A model generated the notes under the pieces. It made no database searches and was not told the origin of the DNA. It saw nothing but the letters and a program-made list of their open reading frames with translations. A DNA stretch of 64,000 bases from positions 186,001 to 250,000 of the forward strand of contig DASQAF010000049.1 of the NCBI GenBank assembly GCA_035635855.1, given 5' to 3'. A program made the translations under genes and the position numbers. The DNA is from UBA11740 sp035635855. Lineage in GTDB: Bacteria > Acidobacteriota > Blastocatellia > Pyrinomonadales > Pyrinomonadaceae. Positions 8,040 to 16,315 of the stretch are shown piece by piece; the first letter of the stretch is position 1, and every line of letters starts with the position of its first letter.

Positions 8040-11000
8040 TTAAGCCTTCACCGTCGCGAACTCTTCTTCGTCGGCTTCGATTCGCGAACGGCCGCTGCGG
8101 CGTTCTTCTTTCCATTGCTGCCTGACTGCCTCGACGTCGAAAGGCTCGCCGGTGCGATCGCGCAGGTTGACGATGTCGTGGCGAACGCGCTCGGCTATCA
8201 ACCGATAGGCTTCTGCTCTGGCCAGTCCTTGCGTCATCTCTTCGAGTTCCTCAATCGTCAACAGGCGTCCGACGCGCGCGCCCACGTCCCGGCTCTTGAG
8301 AATCGTCGAGCCTTTAGGAAAAGCTTCATAGGTGCCGCGCAGATAGACCGGCAGGATGCCGACCCGCGAAGCCAGCGCCAGGTATCCAATCACCGGTTTG
8401 AAGTCAGCCATGACTCCAGTCATCGAACGCGTTCCTTCGGGAAAGATCAGCGCGTTGTAACCGCGATCCAAATACGACCGCGCGTGCCTGAGTGATTGCC
8501 GGAGTGAACCACTGCGCTCCATCGGTACCAGGTTGGTAAAGTTTTCCATGTAAGCGCGTTTGTATTTGGTGTCAAAGAAATAGTCCGCCGCCGCCAGCGC
8601 CACCAAATCCTGGCCCGCGTCTCCCAGGGCCATCTTCACCAAACCCATATCGAGATGAGACGAGTGATTCGCCGCGACGATGAAGTTCGTGTGATAGGGA
8701 ATATTAGTCTGGCCTTCGTACTTTGTGCGCAGTAGACGTTCATAGAGCGTGCGCTGCGCCAGGTCGAGGGTCTTATTCCCAATCGTCCGCAGAAATTCAG
8801 GAACACGAATTTCATCGTCGCCTTTTTCAGCTTCCAGTTTTAGTCGCCCGGTGTCGCGTTTGGGTCCCGTTGCCGCCTGCCGGTTAACAACAGTCAGGAG
8901 TTCGCGCACGTCCTGAACCTCGTTAAGACGCTCGGGCGCCGTCAGCGATCCGCCGGCGTTCTCGATCGCCGTGGCCAGTTCGACAAACATCAAACTGTCA
9001 AATCCGAGATCAGCCAGTCGCGTATTAATCGCTACTTCATCCTTTGCACGATTCGACACTGTCGCGACTATGTCGAGCAGCCACATAGCTTCGCCGGTCA
9101 TTGCCTCGACGGAATCTGATTGTTCAGAGCGCTCACCATCTTCAATCTGCTGAATCAGGTTCAGCACTTCGCGGCGCTTGACCTTGCGCGTGGCGGTGCG
9201 CGGCAATTCTTCGTCCGTGAAATGCATTACCTTGACGCGCTTGTAATAAGGCAACTGGGCCGAAACTTCGCGGAAGTGTTCTTCGATCTTCCTGCGCAAC
9301 TCAGCGCGAGAGAGCGCGATGTCGTATTCGGGATCTGGCACCACGATGCAAGCGACTTTCTCGCCAATGCCGTCGGGCAAACCAATCACGCTCAGCTCTT
9401 TAATGTAAGGCGAGTCCTGATAAACCTCTTCGACTTCGTCCGGATAAACATTTTTGCCGTTCGTGTCGACTATTATTTCCTTTGACCGCCCGACCAGATA
9501 AAGATTGCCTTCGTCGTCGATGCGGCCAAGATCGCCGGTGTAAAGCCAGCGATCGACCAGCGCCTCTCGCGTCGCTTCCTCGTTGCCGAAATAGCCAAGC
9601 ATTACGTTCGGTCCGCGCGCGATCACTTCACCGACTCCGCTCAGGTCGGGATCGGAGATGCGCACCTCGACTCCGGGCAGAGACTTGCCGACAGTGCCGG
9701 CTAGCATGCGGTTCTCTGGACGCGTCACCGTCAACACGGGCGACGCTTCAGTCAAACCATAGCCTTCGAGAATGGTGAAGCCGAGGCCCTGAAAATCGCG
9801 CTGCACTTTGTCATTCAGCGCCGAGCCGCCGCTGATGAAATAACGGATGCGGCCACCCATGCCTTCGTGAATCGGATAGAAGAGCAGTTGGCCAAAGTTC
9901 AGCGGAGTCTGGTCACGCAGCCAGGCGTTAAACTTCATCAGCAGGTCCGCAGTTTCACCGACCCACTTGCCGCGTTCGTGCAGACGATTCTTGATTCGTC
10001 GATGCAGCAATTCCCAAAGGGCCGGCACGCCGACCATGCCGGTGACGTGACCGTTCTTGATCGCCTTCACGAGGTGTTCGCTGGTCAGCTCAGGCAGATA
10101 AGTGATCTGTGCGCCGCGACTAAGTGGAGTAAGAAAGCCGGTCGAGAACTCAAACGTATGGTGCAGCGGCAAGACCGAAAGCACGCCGTCGCTCGTGTCC
10201 ATATCAAAGACCGACGACAGCATCGAGACCATGCTGGTCAAATTGCGATGCGACAGCATCACGCCTTTCGGACGGCCGGTCGTGCCTGAAGTGAAGATCA
10301 GCGAAGCGACCGATTGCGCCGTTACGCGCTGCGGCAGCAGTGCAATGCGCTCCTCTTCAGTTTTCTCGTCAGGCAGTTCAAAGACTTCTTCGAACTTCCA
10401 GAGCTTCACGGTGTCAAGTCCGGCGGCCTTTAATTTCTCCGGCAGATCGGAATGTTCTTCCATCAGCTTGCTGCTGATCACGATGCCTGCAGCTTCACCC
10501 GCGCGGGCAAAGTTCACCACTTCTTTGGCTGTACTTTCGGGATCGACAGGAATACAGGTCGCGCCGGCCTTGAGTACTCCGAAGTAGGTCATACCCCACT
10601 CAGGCGCGTTGTGACTAAACAGCATCACGCGATTGCCGGAACCGATCTGGTGGCTGGCAAAGAATGCCGCGGCGCGGGTCGCCAGCTCCCGAAGATCGGC
10701 ATACGTATATTGCTCTTTTCGCCCGTCGCGTTCGATGCGCATTGCCACGCGCGTCGCGTGGCGCTTGGTCGTCGTCTCAAACAGCTCAACCAGATCGCGA
10801 TACGTATAGATGCGCTTGGGCTGCGCCCGCATGTCTTCTTCGAGGGTGGGCAGCACCCACTTCTTCAGTCCCGGCAGGTGAATGTTCAGCCAGTAGTCAT
10901 ACCAATCGAAGGCCTCGGGATTCCAGGTCAGCAGTTGCTGCTCGTCCTCGCGAATGCGCGCAAAGAGCGCGCGCACGTTGTCCGAGCGAAAGACGTAAGC

Positions 11001-12473
11001 ATTTTCAGAAGTGAAGGGAAGAAACATTTCGAATGCTTCTTTCGCTTCGCGCGTCTCTTCTTCAACACGGTCGACGGTCTGCTTCATGCGGTTGATGACG
11101 CCTTCATAACGCCCGCCGCCCCAGCGCGGTCGCGCCCGATCCAGCAGGCTTGAGGCTCGCTTCGCTGCCTTGTTCATCATCGGCAGCGAGGTTGATTCGA
11201 AACGCTCCGGAGTCACTCGAAAAGGCTCGAAGCGGGCTGATATTTCGCGGAACAAACGCAGCCCGTCTTTCTTTTCCAGCTCCTGCTGCCGCCTGAACAA
11301 TCCCACCAGCGAGATAATCCGCTCCATATTGTTGGGATTCACCTCGCCGGTGGCTGCCTGGTGAACCAGCTTCGGTTCTTCGACGCAGGCCTGGGCTGCG
11401 ACGGCGAGCATCACCGCAGACACCTGATCTACGGGCGTAATGTCGAGGATCAATTTTTCGTTGGCTGGGATCTGGCGCTGGCCTTTCAAGGCCATAAAGA
11501 CGATTGGCGCAGTCGTCGTGAAACCTTCGTTCCATCCGGGGAAGGGATAACTCCTGGCGGATTCTACAATGCTGGGGCGGACTATGCTGCGCACGATTCC
11601 GGTCTCAGCGGCGACCAGTTGTTCGCCCAGCGCCTTGGCGTAGGTGTAGATGTTCGGCCAGCCCCAGAACTTCGCGCGTTCGATACCCAACTCCGTCAGA
11701 CGATTGCGGGTCCAGACTTTTCGTTCGCGCGCGACGGCCAGACCCAACGCGTCCGGATCGTCGGCGTCACGCATCTCTTCATTCAGGCGCTTGCGGGCCT
11801 GCTCGCGAAACTGCGCCACTCTCATCGCGTCTTTGGCTTCTTCGCGGGCGCGCTCGGACATTTTCGCGCAATCCTGAATTTCCTGCTCGACAGAGAATTC
11901 AACGCCTTTGAGTTCATTCTTGCGCGGGAAGTAGCCGATCACGTCGTCGTTCTCCCAGACTGCACCGGAACGGTTGCCGGCGACGAAACAGGTCGAGATG
12001 TGAATCAGGCACGGCCGTTTCATGCGCTTGGCGAAGGCAATTACGTTCTGCGTTCCGACAACATTGGTGCGCAATCCGCTCTCGAGAGTCGGGTTGAAAG
12101 TTACGTTACCCGCAGAGTTGATGACGACATCCAGATCATCGGCAAGCGCTCCGGCTTCTTCTTCGCTGAAACCAAGATTCTTTTCGGCAATATCGCCGCC
12201 GACAATTGCGACCTTGTCGCGGATAAAGCCTTCCAGGGCGTCGCCATATCGCTCGCGCAGCGGATCGAAAGGCGGCGCGCTGATTACATTGTTCCAGAAG
12301 CGAGTCTCAGACTCTTCCTGCGAGCGCGCGCGAACCGTGACATAGACTTTCCCGATATTGGGAAAGCGATGCAGCAGCATGCTCAACGTTACTTTGCCGA
12401 CAAAGCCGGTGCCGCCGATCAGAAAAATTCTGCGGCCCTGATAAATCTCGGTTGGTGAAAGCTTGTTCGTCAT
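8040..12473 (-). CDS. elbD: Multidomain acyl reductase / AMP-ligase / ACP / acyltransferase, ElbD-like ether-lipid enzyme
   Basis: A 1477-residue fusion. Domain order is: an N-terminal NAD(P)-binding thioester/fatty-acyl reductase (GGTGFVGK near residue 15, YAKALGEQ near 285); a linker with a helical stretch (about 430-560); an AMP-forming acyl ligase (FTSGTTGRPKG near 725, GYGLTEASP, TGDLGRID, and the lysine-bearing C-lobe); a carrier domain with phosphopantetheine serine in GFDSLMF (near 1158); and a PlsC acyltransferase (NHSSHLD near 1268, FPEGTRS near 1345). The set matches the multifunctional ElbD of myxobacteria, known for making alkyl ether lipids. The chain could activate a fatty acid, load it on its own carrier, reduce it and transfer it to a glycerol lipid. 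The start is ATG 12473, not an in-frame codon at 12497 inside a repeat. Domain calls are firm; the ether-lipid role is inference. Confidence 0.85.
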   Translation of the reverse strand: MTNKLSPTEIYQGRRIFLIGGTGFVGKVTLSMLLHRFPNIGKVYVTVRARSQEESETRFWNNVISAPPFDPLRERYGDALEGFIRDKVAIVGGDIAEKNLGFSEEEAGALADDLDVVINSAGNVTFNPTLESGLRTNVVGTQNVIAFAKRMKRPCLIHISTCFVAGNRSGAVWENDDVIGYFPRKNELKGVEFSVEQEIQDCAKMSERAREEAKDAMRVAQFREQARKRLNEEMRDADDPDALGLAVARERKVWTRNRLTELGIERAKFWGWPNIYTYAKALGEQLVAAETGIVRSIVRPSIVESARSYPFPGWNEGFTTTAPIVFMALKGQRQIPANEKLILDITPVDQVSAVMLAVAAQACVEEPKLVHQAATGEVNPNNMERIISLVGLFRRQQELEKKDGLRLFREISARFEPFRVTPERFESTSLPMMNKAAKRASSLLDRARPRWGGGRYEGVINRMKQTVDRVEEETREAKEAFEMFLPFTSENAYVFRSDNVRALFARIREDEQQLLTWNPEAFDWYDYWLNIHLPGLKKWVLPTLEEDMRAQPKRIYTYRDLVELFETTTKRHATRVAMRIERDGRKEQYTYADLRELATRAAAFFASHQIGSGNRVMLFSHNAPEWGMTYFGVLKAGATCIPVDPESTAKEVVNFARAGEAAGIVISSKLMEEHSDLPEKLKAAGLDTVKLWKFEEVFELPDEKTEEERIALLPQRVTAQSVASLIFTSGTTGRPKGVMLSHRNLTSMVSMLSSVFDMDTSDGVLSVLPLHHTFEFSTGFLTPLSRGAQITYLPELTSEHLVKAIKNGHVTGMVGVPALWELLHRRIKNRLHERGKWVGETADLLMKFNAWLRDQTPLNFGQLLFYPIHEGMGGRIRYFISGGSALNDKVQRDFQGLGFTILEGYGLTEASPVLTVTRPENRMLAGTVGKSLPGVEVRISDPDLSGVGEVIARGPNVMLGYFGNEEATREALVDRWLYTGDLGRIDDEGNLYLVGRSKEIIVDTNGKNVYPDEVEEVYQDSPYIKELSVIGLPDGIGEKVACIVVPDPEYDIALSRAELRRKIEEHFREVSAQLPYYKRVKVMHFTDEELPRTATRKVKRREVLNLIQQIEDGERSEQSDSVEAMTGEAMWLLDIVATVSNRAKDEVAINTRLADLGFDSLMFVELATAIENAGGSLTAPERLNEVQDVRELLTVVNRQAATGPKRDTGRLKLEAEKGDDEIRVPEFLRTIGNKTLDLAQRTLYERLLRTKYEGQTNIPYHTNFIVAANHSSHLDMGLVKMALGDAGQDLVALAAADYFFDTKYKRAYMENFTNLVPMERSGSLRQSLRHARSYLDRGYNALIFPEGTRSMTGVMADFKPVIGYLALASRVGILPVYLRGTYEAFPKGSTILKSRDVGARVGRLLTIEELEEMTQGLARAEAYRLIAERVRHDIVNLRDRTGEPFDVEAVRQQWKEERRSGRSRIEADEEEFATVKA

Positions 12474-12487
12474 GATCGGATAAACTC

Positions 12488-12994
12488 TCAGCCGCATCTG
12501 CGGATTTCGCAGGCCCTCTTTCCGCCACGGTGCTTAAGCAGGTCCGCGATTGCCGTATGATTTCTGTTGATGGCGATGTCGAGCGCCGTGCCGCCGTCGC
12601 CGATTGCGTTTACATCGGCGCCGCGCAGCAGCAGCTCTTTTACGGCAGCCAACTGGCCGTTAAAGACCGCTTCGGTAAGGGCCGTGTCGCCGAATTGTTC
12701 GCGCGCATTGACGTCCGCCCCCTGATCCAGCAAATAGCGCACGACTTCGAGGCGCCCTTCACCGGCAGCGAGATAGAGCGGCAGACAACAGTTGCCGCGC
12801 GCGTTTACGTTGGCCCCCGCGAAATGAAGCAGTTGCATACGATGGAGATTCCCGTCTATCGCAGCCTGAGCGAAATAACTCTGTCGCTGCGCTTTGAATT
12901 GCGGCCGGCTGTTCACGATCGCCAGTGAGAATCCGAGCGTGCTGACAAAGGCAATCGCCCGCGTAATGATCAAATTTGCGGTCTCTCTGCTCAT
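12488..12994 (-). CDS. Membrane-anchored ankyrin repeat protein
   Basis: A 168-residue protein with an N-terminal hydrophobic helix (about 8-28) followed by four ankyrin repeats of about 33 residues. They are recognisable by GADVNA/GANVNARG turns and by AAGEGRLEVVRYLL and AVFNGQLAAVKELLL helices. Ankyrin repeats bind proteins; no enzyme motif is present. It lies 14 bases after the LarA-like gene and 14 bases before the ElbD-like start, so it is in the same operon. The last nine residues (RACEIRRCG) and the stop codon are encoded by a half copy of repeat family B, so the original C-terminus was probably different. Confidence 0.82.
   Translation of the reverse strand: MSRETANLIITRAIAFVSTLGFSLAIVNSRPQFKAQRQSYFAQAAIDGNLHRMQLLHFAGANVNARGNCCLPLYLAAGEGRLEVVRYLLDQGADVNAREQFGDTALTEAVFNGQLAAVKELLLRGADVNAIGDGGTALDIAINRNHTAIADLLKHRGGKRACEIRRCG
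12490..12513. repeat. Half copy of hairpin repeat family B
   Basis: A single arm (ATCTGCGGATTTCGCAG, 12496-12512) of the family seen at 7829 and 23217. No partner arm is present nearby. It overlaps the last codons of the ankyrin gene and lies just upstream of the ElbD-like start. Confidence 0.6.
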
Positions 12995-13007
12995 CGACTC
13001 TGTGCTA

Positions 13008-14606
13008 CTACTCCATGTCAGCGATGCCGATCATGGGCTGATGCAGCATCGTGATCTCGGCGGAATTGCCCATGTAATTGCGGGCCATCGCGATGGCTTC
13101 CGTCAGGTTGTCAGCGCGCTCCCAGCCGAGCATTGCAGGTACATGCGCGTTTTCGGCGCCGGCCGCAATCACCTTGCCCACGTGCTGGCGTCCGTTCTCG
13201 CCCCAGTACCACATGAAAAACGGATGCGCCCCGTGATAGGCGTTACCGCGGCGATACATTTCTACGTAGCTCGGATTGTTGGCGAACTCGCGTTCATACT
13301 TATCGCGCAGGTAGAAAGCATCGCGCGATTCCGGCAACAGACGATTGAAGAACTCGATGTAGCTGGGATGGAAATCGTGATCGAACTGGTCATAGCACGG
13401 ATGGTGGATGATCAGCACTCCACCCTTCTTTAATAGCGGCTTGTTCCGGTAGAAATTAAAGTGATAGCCGAGGCCCATCACCTGCACGAGCAAAGGATTC
13501 AGGATCGAATACACGTTGTAGGGAGAAATGTCCGGAATGCCGGTAATCAGAATGTCGCATTGGCCGCGAACAGGAATGGCGTATTGCTGAAAGCCCTTCT
13601 CGATGATCTTTTCATGCACCGGCTCCGTCTTGCCCGCGAAACAGGCAGTCATCTCGTATTGGGAGGGCCGCGAGTGCAACAACTTGCGCCTTGCGGCGCG
13701 CGGCAGTTTGCTCATCGTGTAGCGCATGGCTTCGAATTTCATTCGATCAAAGGCGCTGAAGTCGTCTTCATTCTTCAGGAGAAAATCCATGTCGCCTTTG
13801 TACATGCGGTTGTTGATGGCGGTTTCGATGTGAAAGACGTTCAGATGCTCGTCGACGATCTTGCCCAGGCGCCCACACTTGTTACTCAACTCCGACCGCG
13901 CGGGATCCATATAACTGTCGGAATCGCGTATGGTTTGCGGTTCGTGATGCGCGCGCAGCGATTCATAATCACAGAGGCCGACGGCGACTGACTTGTGCCC
14001 CCCATCCATCGGCACAAAATTGATGTTGCAGTAAATCAGTAAGTCGCTTTCCGCCGCCCGGCGGTTCAACACCAGTGGCTCTTTGTGGCGTGTCTCGCCG
14101 AGCTTGATCAGGCCTTCCTTCCATTCGGCGTCGTGGTTGTAGTATCGATCAGGATAAAAATCGTCATAGATCTTCTGTCCGACCATGCGCTTCATTTCCC
14201 ACGGCGTCATCTTTCGGTGCAGGGAATTGGCGATGATGATGTGCACGTCGTCGACGCCGTGCCCGGCCAGCATGCCCAGCACGATTTCCAGCACGGTCTG
14301 GCGAATGTCGGGCGTGGCCATGGGCGGTAAAGGCAGACTGATGTCGTCAACGGCAATCGTGACCTTCATCCCCGGCTCGAGCTGGGAAAAAAGCGGATCG
14401 CACCCCAGCGGGTGATTCAGCGCATAGCGAATCGCCGCCTCGCGATTGGGCAGCCCTTTGACCGGCGGATTGGGATAAATCACGCGAGTACCGACGGGCA
14501 GGTCTTCGAGGATAAAGTCTTCGCCCGAAGGCATGATGCGCGGTGCGCTGTCGCTGTCGATGTAAACGATCGACTCGTGTGTCTTTCTTCTTAGCTGCAA
14601 AGCCAT
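13008..14606 (-). CDS. LarA-like (DUF2088, lactate racemase N-domain) protein
   Basis: A 532-residue cytosolic protein related to the nickel-pincer enzyme lactate racemase. The N-terminal half has VTIAVDDISLPLPPMATPDIR, where LarA has its DxTRP substrate motif, and ANSLHRKMT for the LarA ANGLHR box. Next come SDLLIYCNINFVPMDGGHKS and a conserved C-terminal half with GVLIIHHPCYDQFDHDFHPS. It is about 100 residues longer than LarA and its C-terminal half diverges, so lactate racemisation is not claimed. It may isomerise another hydroxy acid. It sits directly upstream of the ankyrin and ElbD-like genes, which suggests a lipid-related substrate. Confidence 0.75.
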   Translation of the reverse strand: MALQLRRKTHESIVYIDSDSAPRIMPSGEDFILEDLPVGTRVIYPNPPVKGLPNREAAIRYALNHPLGCDPLFSQLEPGMKVTIAVDDISLPLPPMATPDIRQTVLEIVLGMLAGHGVDDVHIIIANSLHRKMTPWEMKRMVGQKIYDDFYPDRYYNHDAEWKEGLIKLGETRHKEPLVLNRRAAESDLLIYCNINFVPMDGGHKSVAVGLCDYESLRAHHEPQTIRDSDSYMDPARSELSNKCGRLGKIVDEHLNVFHIETAINNRMYKGDMDFLLKNEDDFSAFDRMKFEAMRYTMSKLPRAARRKLLHSRPSQYEMTACFAGKTEPVHEKIIEKGFQQYAIPVRGQCDILITGIPDISPYNVYSILNPLLVQVMGLGYHFNFYRNKPLLKKGGVLIIHHPCYDQFDHDFHPSYIEFFNRLLPESRDAFYLRDKYEREFANNPSYVEMYRRGNAYHGAHPFFMWYWGENGRQHVGKVIAAGAENAHVPAMLGWERADNLTEAIAMARNYMGNSAEITMLHQPMIGIADME

Positions 14607-14607
14607 G

Positions 14608-14678
14608 GTTTCAGTTTCCAGGTTTCATGCTTCAAGCTAGGGTTTCGAACTTCAAACCTTAAACTTGAAACCTGAAAC
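14608..14678. repeat. Hairpin repeat, GTTTCAGGTTTCA family
   Basis: Left arm 14608-14640 contains GTTTCAGTTTCCAGGTTTCA and right arm 14651-14678 contains the inverted TTGAAACCTGAAAC. It fills the gap between the HAD phosphatase gene and the LarA-like gene, both on the minus strand, and its edge touches the phosphatase stop codon. It has no T-tract. Confidence 0.7.
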
Positions 14679-15340
14679 TATTTCAGATTTAGAATCGGCC
14701 AATCGTGATGCAATGCCGTCTGCCGCAAACGAAGGTCCGGATTCACGGCCGCCGGATGTCCGACGATCGAAAGCATCGGCAGATCGCTAATGCTGTCTGA
14801 GTAAGCAAACGATTCGCTCAGGCTAATGCCCTCGCGCTCGGCAAACGTCCTTATCCAGGAAGCCTTCGTCGCCGCTGCCAGTACCGGCGGCAACAGACGA
14901 CCCGTTGCCACGCCTTTTACAAATTCGAGACGGTTTGCCACGTAGTCGGTAATCCCCAGGTAGTTCATCAGCTGCTCTACCGAGAAATCCAGGGCGCCGG
15001 TAACCACGACCTGGCGCAAACCCAGGCTGCGCGACTTCTCAATTAGTTCAAAGGCACCTGGAAAGACCGCGGGTTTGAGCACCTTCACAAACAACTCGTC
15101 GGCAAAGAATCGCATCCGATCCTCGGTCTCGCCTTTGTACCGTTTGAAAAAAAGATCGTTGAAGACTTTTCGGCTATACTGATCGCTGACCGCGAACAAC
15201 GGGACGCTCAACAGGGTGGCGGCACTCTTGGTGAAACTCCGGATCAGATTGGGCTGATTGCGCGCGTAGAAACCAAGCGTATGAACCAGGTTGGTGCTAA
15301 CCAGAGTTCCCTCGAGATCATAGAATGCTGCCGCCGCCAC
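14678..15340 (-). CDS. HAD-IB family phosphatase with a variant catalytic motif
   Basis: A 220-residue haloacid-dehalogenase superfamily hydrolase, class IB. Motif I is FYDLEGTLV (residues 6-14). The first Asp, the nucleophile, is present, but the second acidic residue is Glu instead of the usual Asp. Motif II is VVTGALDF, and motif IV is the acidic YSDSISDLPML pair. The C-terminal DWPILNL is typical of this class, which includes phosphoserine-phosphatase-like and lipid-phosphate phosphatases. It is the first gene of the minus-strand lipid locus, so a phospholipid or glycerol-phosphate substrate is plausible. The Glu may still serve as the general acid, or the activity may be altered. Confidence 0.85.
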   Translation of the reverse strand: MAAAAFYDLEGTLVSTNLVHTLGFYARNQPNLIRSFTKSAATLLSVPLFAVSDQYSRKVFNDLFFKRYKGETEDRMRFFADELFVKVLKPAVFPGAFELIEKSRSLGLRQVVVTGALDFSVEQLMNYLGITDYVANRLEFVKGVATGRLLPPVLAAATKASWIRTFAEREGISLSESFAYSDSISDLPMLSIVGHPAAVNPDLRLRQTALHHDWPILNLK

Positions 15341-15423
15341 CTAGGTCCTCCACTGTTTTTCCGGTTTCGAGGGCGCCACTATACCTTATCCAAGGAGAAT
15401 TCCAAAGGGCAATTTAACTGTGT

Positions 15424-16260
15424 ATGAATAGACCAGACAATATAGGGCAGGAGAGAGCCTGCATCGCAGGAAAAGGCCGAAATATCGGACTTTTGTTGAT
15501 TGTGTTGTTACTGCCAATTCTCGCCGGGGCCTGCCGAAAAGCGGTTTCAGAGGCTGAGGTACGGGGCACTGGAAAGCCGGCCGCTGAGGCGATTGCCGAA
15601 GCAGACCAGCTCTACACCGGGCGGTCGGATCTGACGAAGGTGCGGCAGGCGCTGGTTGCGCTTCGCCAGTCCCAGGCAAACGATCCGACGAACTATGAAC
15701 TGGCCTGGCGGCTGGCGAAGTTTAGTTACTATCTTGGTTCACACACTCCGGAATCCACCGAAAAAGAGAAGTCGTTTCACGATGGAATTGCGGCGGGCAA
15801 GCTAGCGGTGCGGTTGCAGGACGGAAAACCGGAGGGTCACTTTTGGCTGGGCGCGAACTACGGAGGCAACGCTCAGCTAAGCGTGCTGGCAGGGTTGTCA
15901 GATTTCGAAGACATCAGGCATGAGATGGAAACAGTCCTCAAGCTGGATGAGGGATACCAGTCGGGCAGCGCCTACATGGCCCTGGGCCAGTTGTATCTGG
16001 AAGCACCCAGAGTTCTCGGCGGAGACTCGCAGAAGGGGGTTGAGTACCTCGAAAAGGGGGCTCGCTTGGGCCCGAACAACGCGTTGTTGCGCTGGCACCT
16101 GGCTGCGGCTTACGTTGAACTTCACCGGAATGATGACGCGCGCAAACAGATCGACTACCTGCTGGCTATGAAACCAGCGCCGGGCTACGAGCCCGAGTAT
16201 GAAGAAGCGGTCGCCGAAGTCCGAAAGTTGCAAGAAAAACTTAAGCAGGAAAGCCGATAG
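15424..16260 (+). CDS. TatT-like TPR lipoprotein
   Basis: A 278-residue lipoprotein. A membrane helix (about 22-36) ends in LAGAC, a lipobox placing the lipidated cysteine at about residue 37. The mature part is helical and TPR-like, with GHFWLGANYGGNAQLS and YMALGQLYLEAPRVLGGDSQKGVEYLEKG. The latter resembles the TRAP-associated TatT family, including its PRVLGGD-like turn. TatT proteins form periplasmic trimers thought to pass substrates to TRAP transporters, but no TRAP permease is in this window. It is divergent from the HAD gene (84-base gap), so the two may share a promoter region. Confidence 0.75.
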   Translation: MNRPDNIGQERACIAGKGRNIGLLLIVLLLPILAGACRKAVSEAEVRGTGKPAAEAIAEADQLYTGRSDLTKVRQALVALRQSQANDPTNYELAWRLAKFSYYLGSHTPESTEKEKSFHDGIAAGKLAVRLQDGKPEGHFWLGANYGGNAQLSVLAGLSDFEDIRHEMETVLKLDEGYQSGSAYMALGQLYLEAPRVLGGDSQKGVEYLEKGARLGPNNALLRWHLAAAYVELHRNDDARKQIDYLLAMKPAPGYEPEYEEAVAEVRKLQEKLKQESR

Positions 16261-16315
16261 AACGTTATCAGGCAAAGGAACGAGAGCGACAGCAGCCAGG
16301 GAAGTGCTCTGAGAA

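Noticed and set aside
11361..12458. A 365-residue plus-strand reading frame opposite the ElbD-like gene
   Set aside because: It lies wholly antisense to recognised reductase sequence and shows no family motifs; it is a by-product of GC-rich codon use.
6730..15340. Olefin (OleABCD) biosynthesis locus, because of ligase plus epimerase
   Set aside because: No OleA-type thiolase or OleB hydrolase is present, and the ligase is fused to reductase, carrier and acyltransferase.
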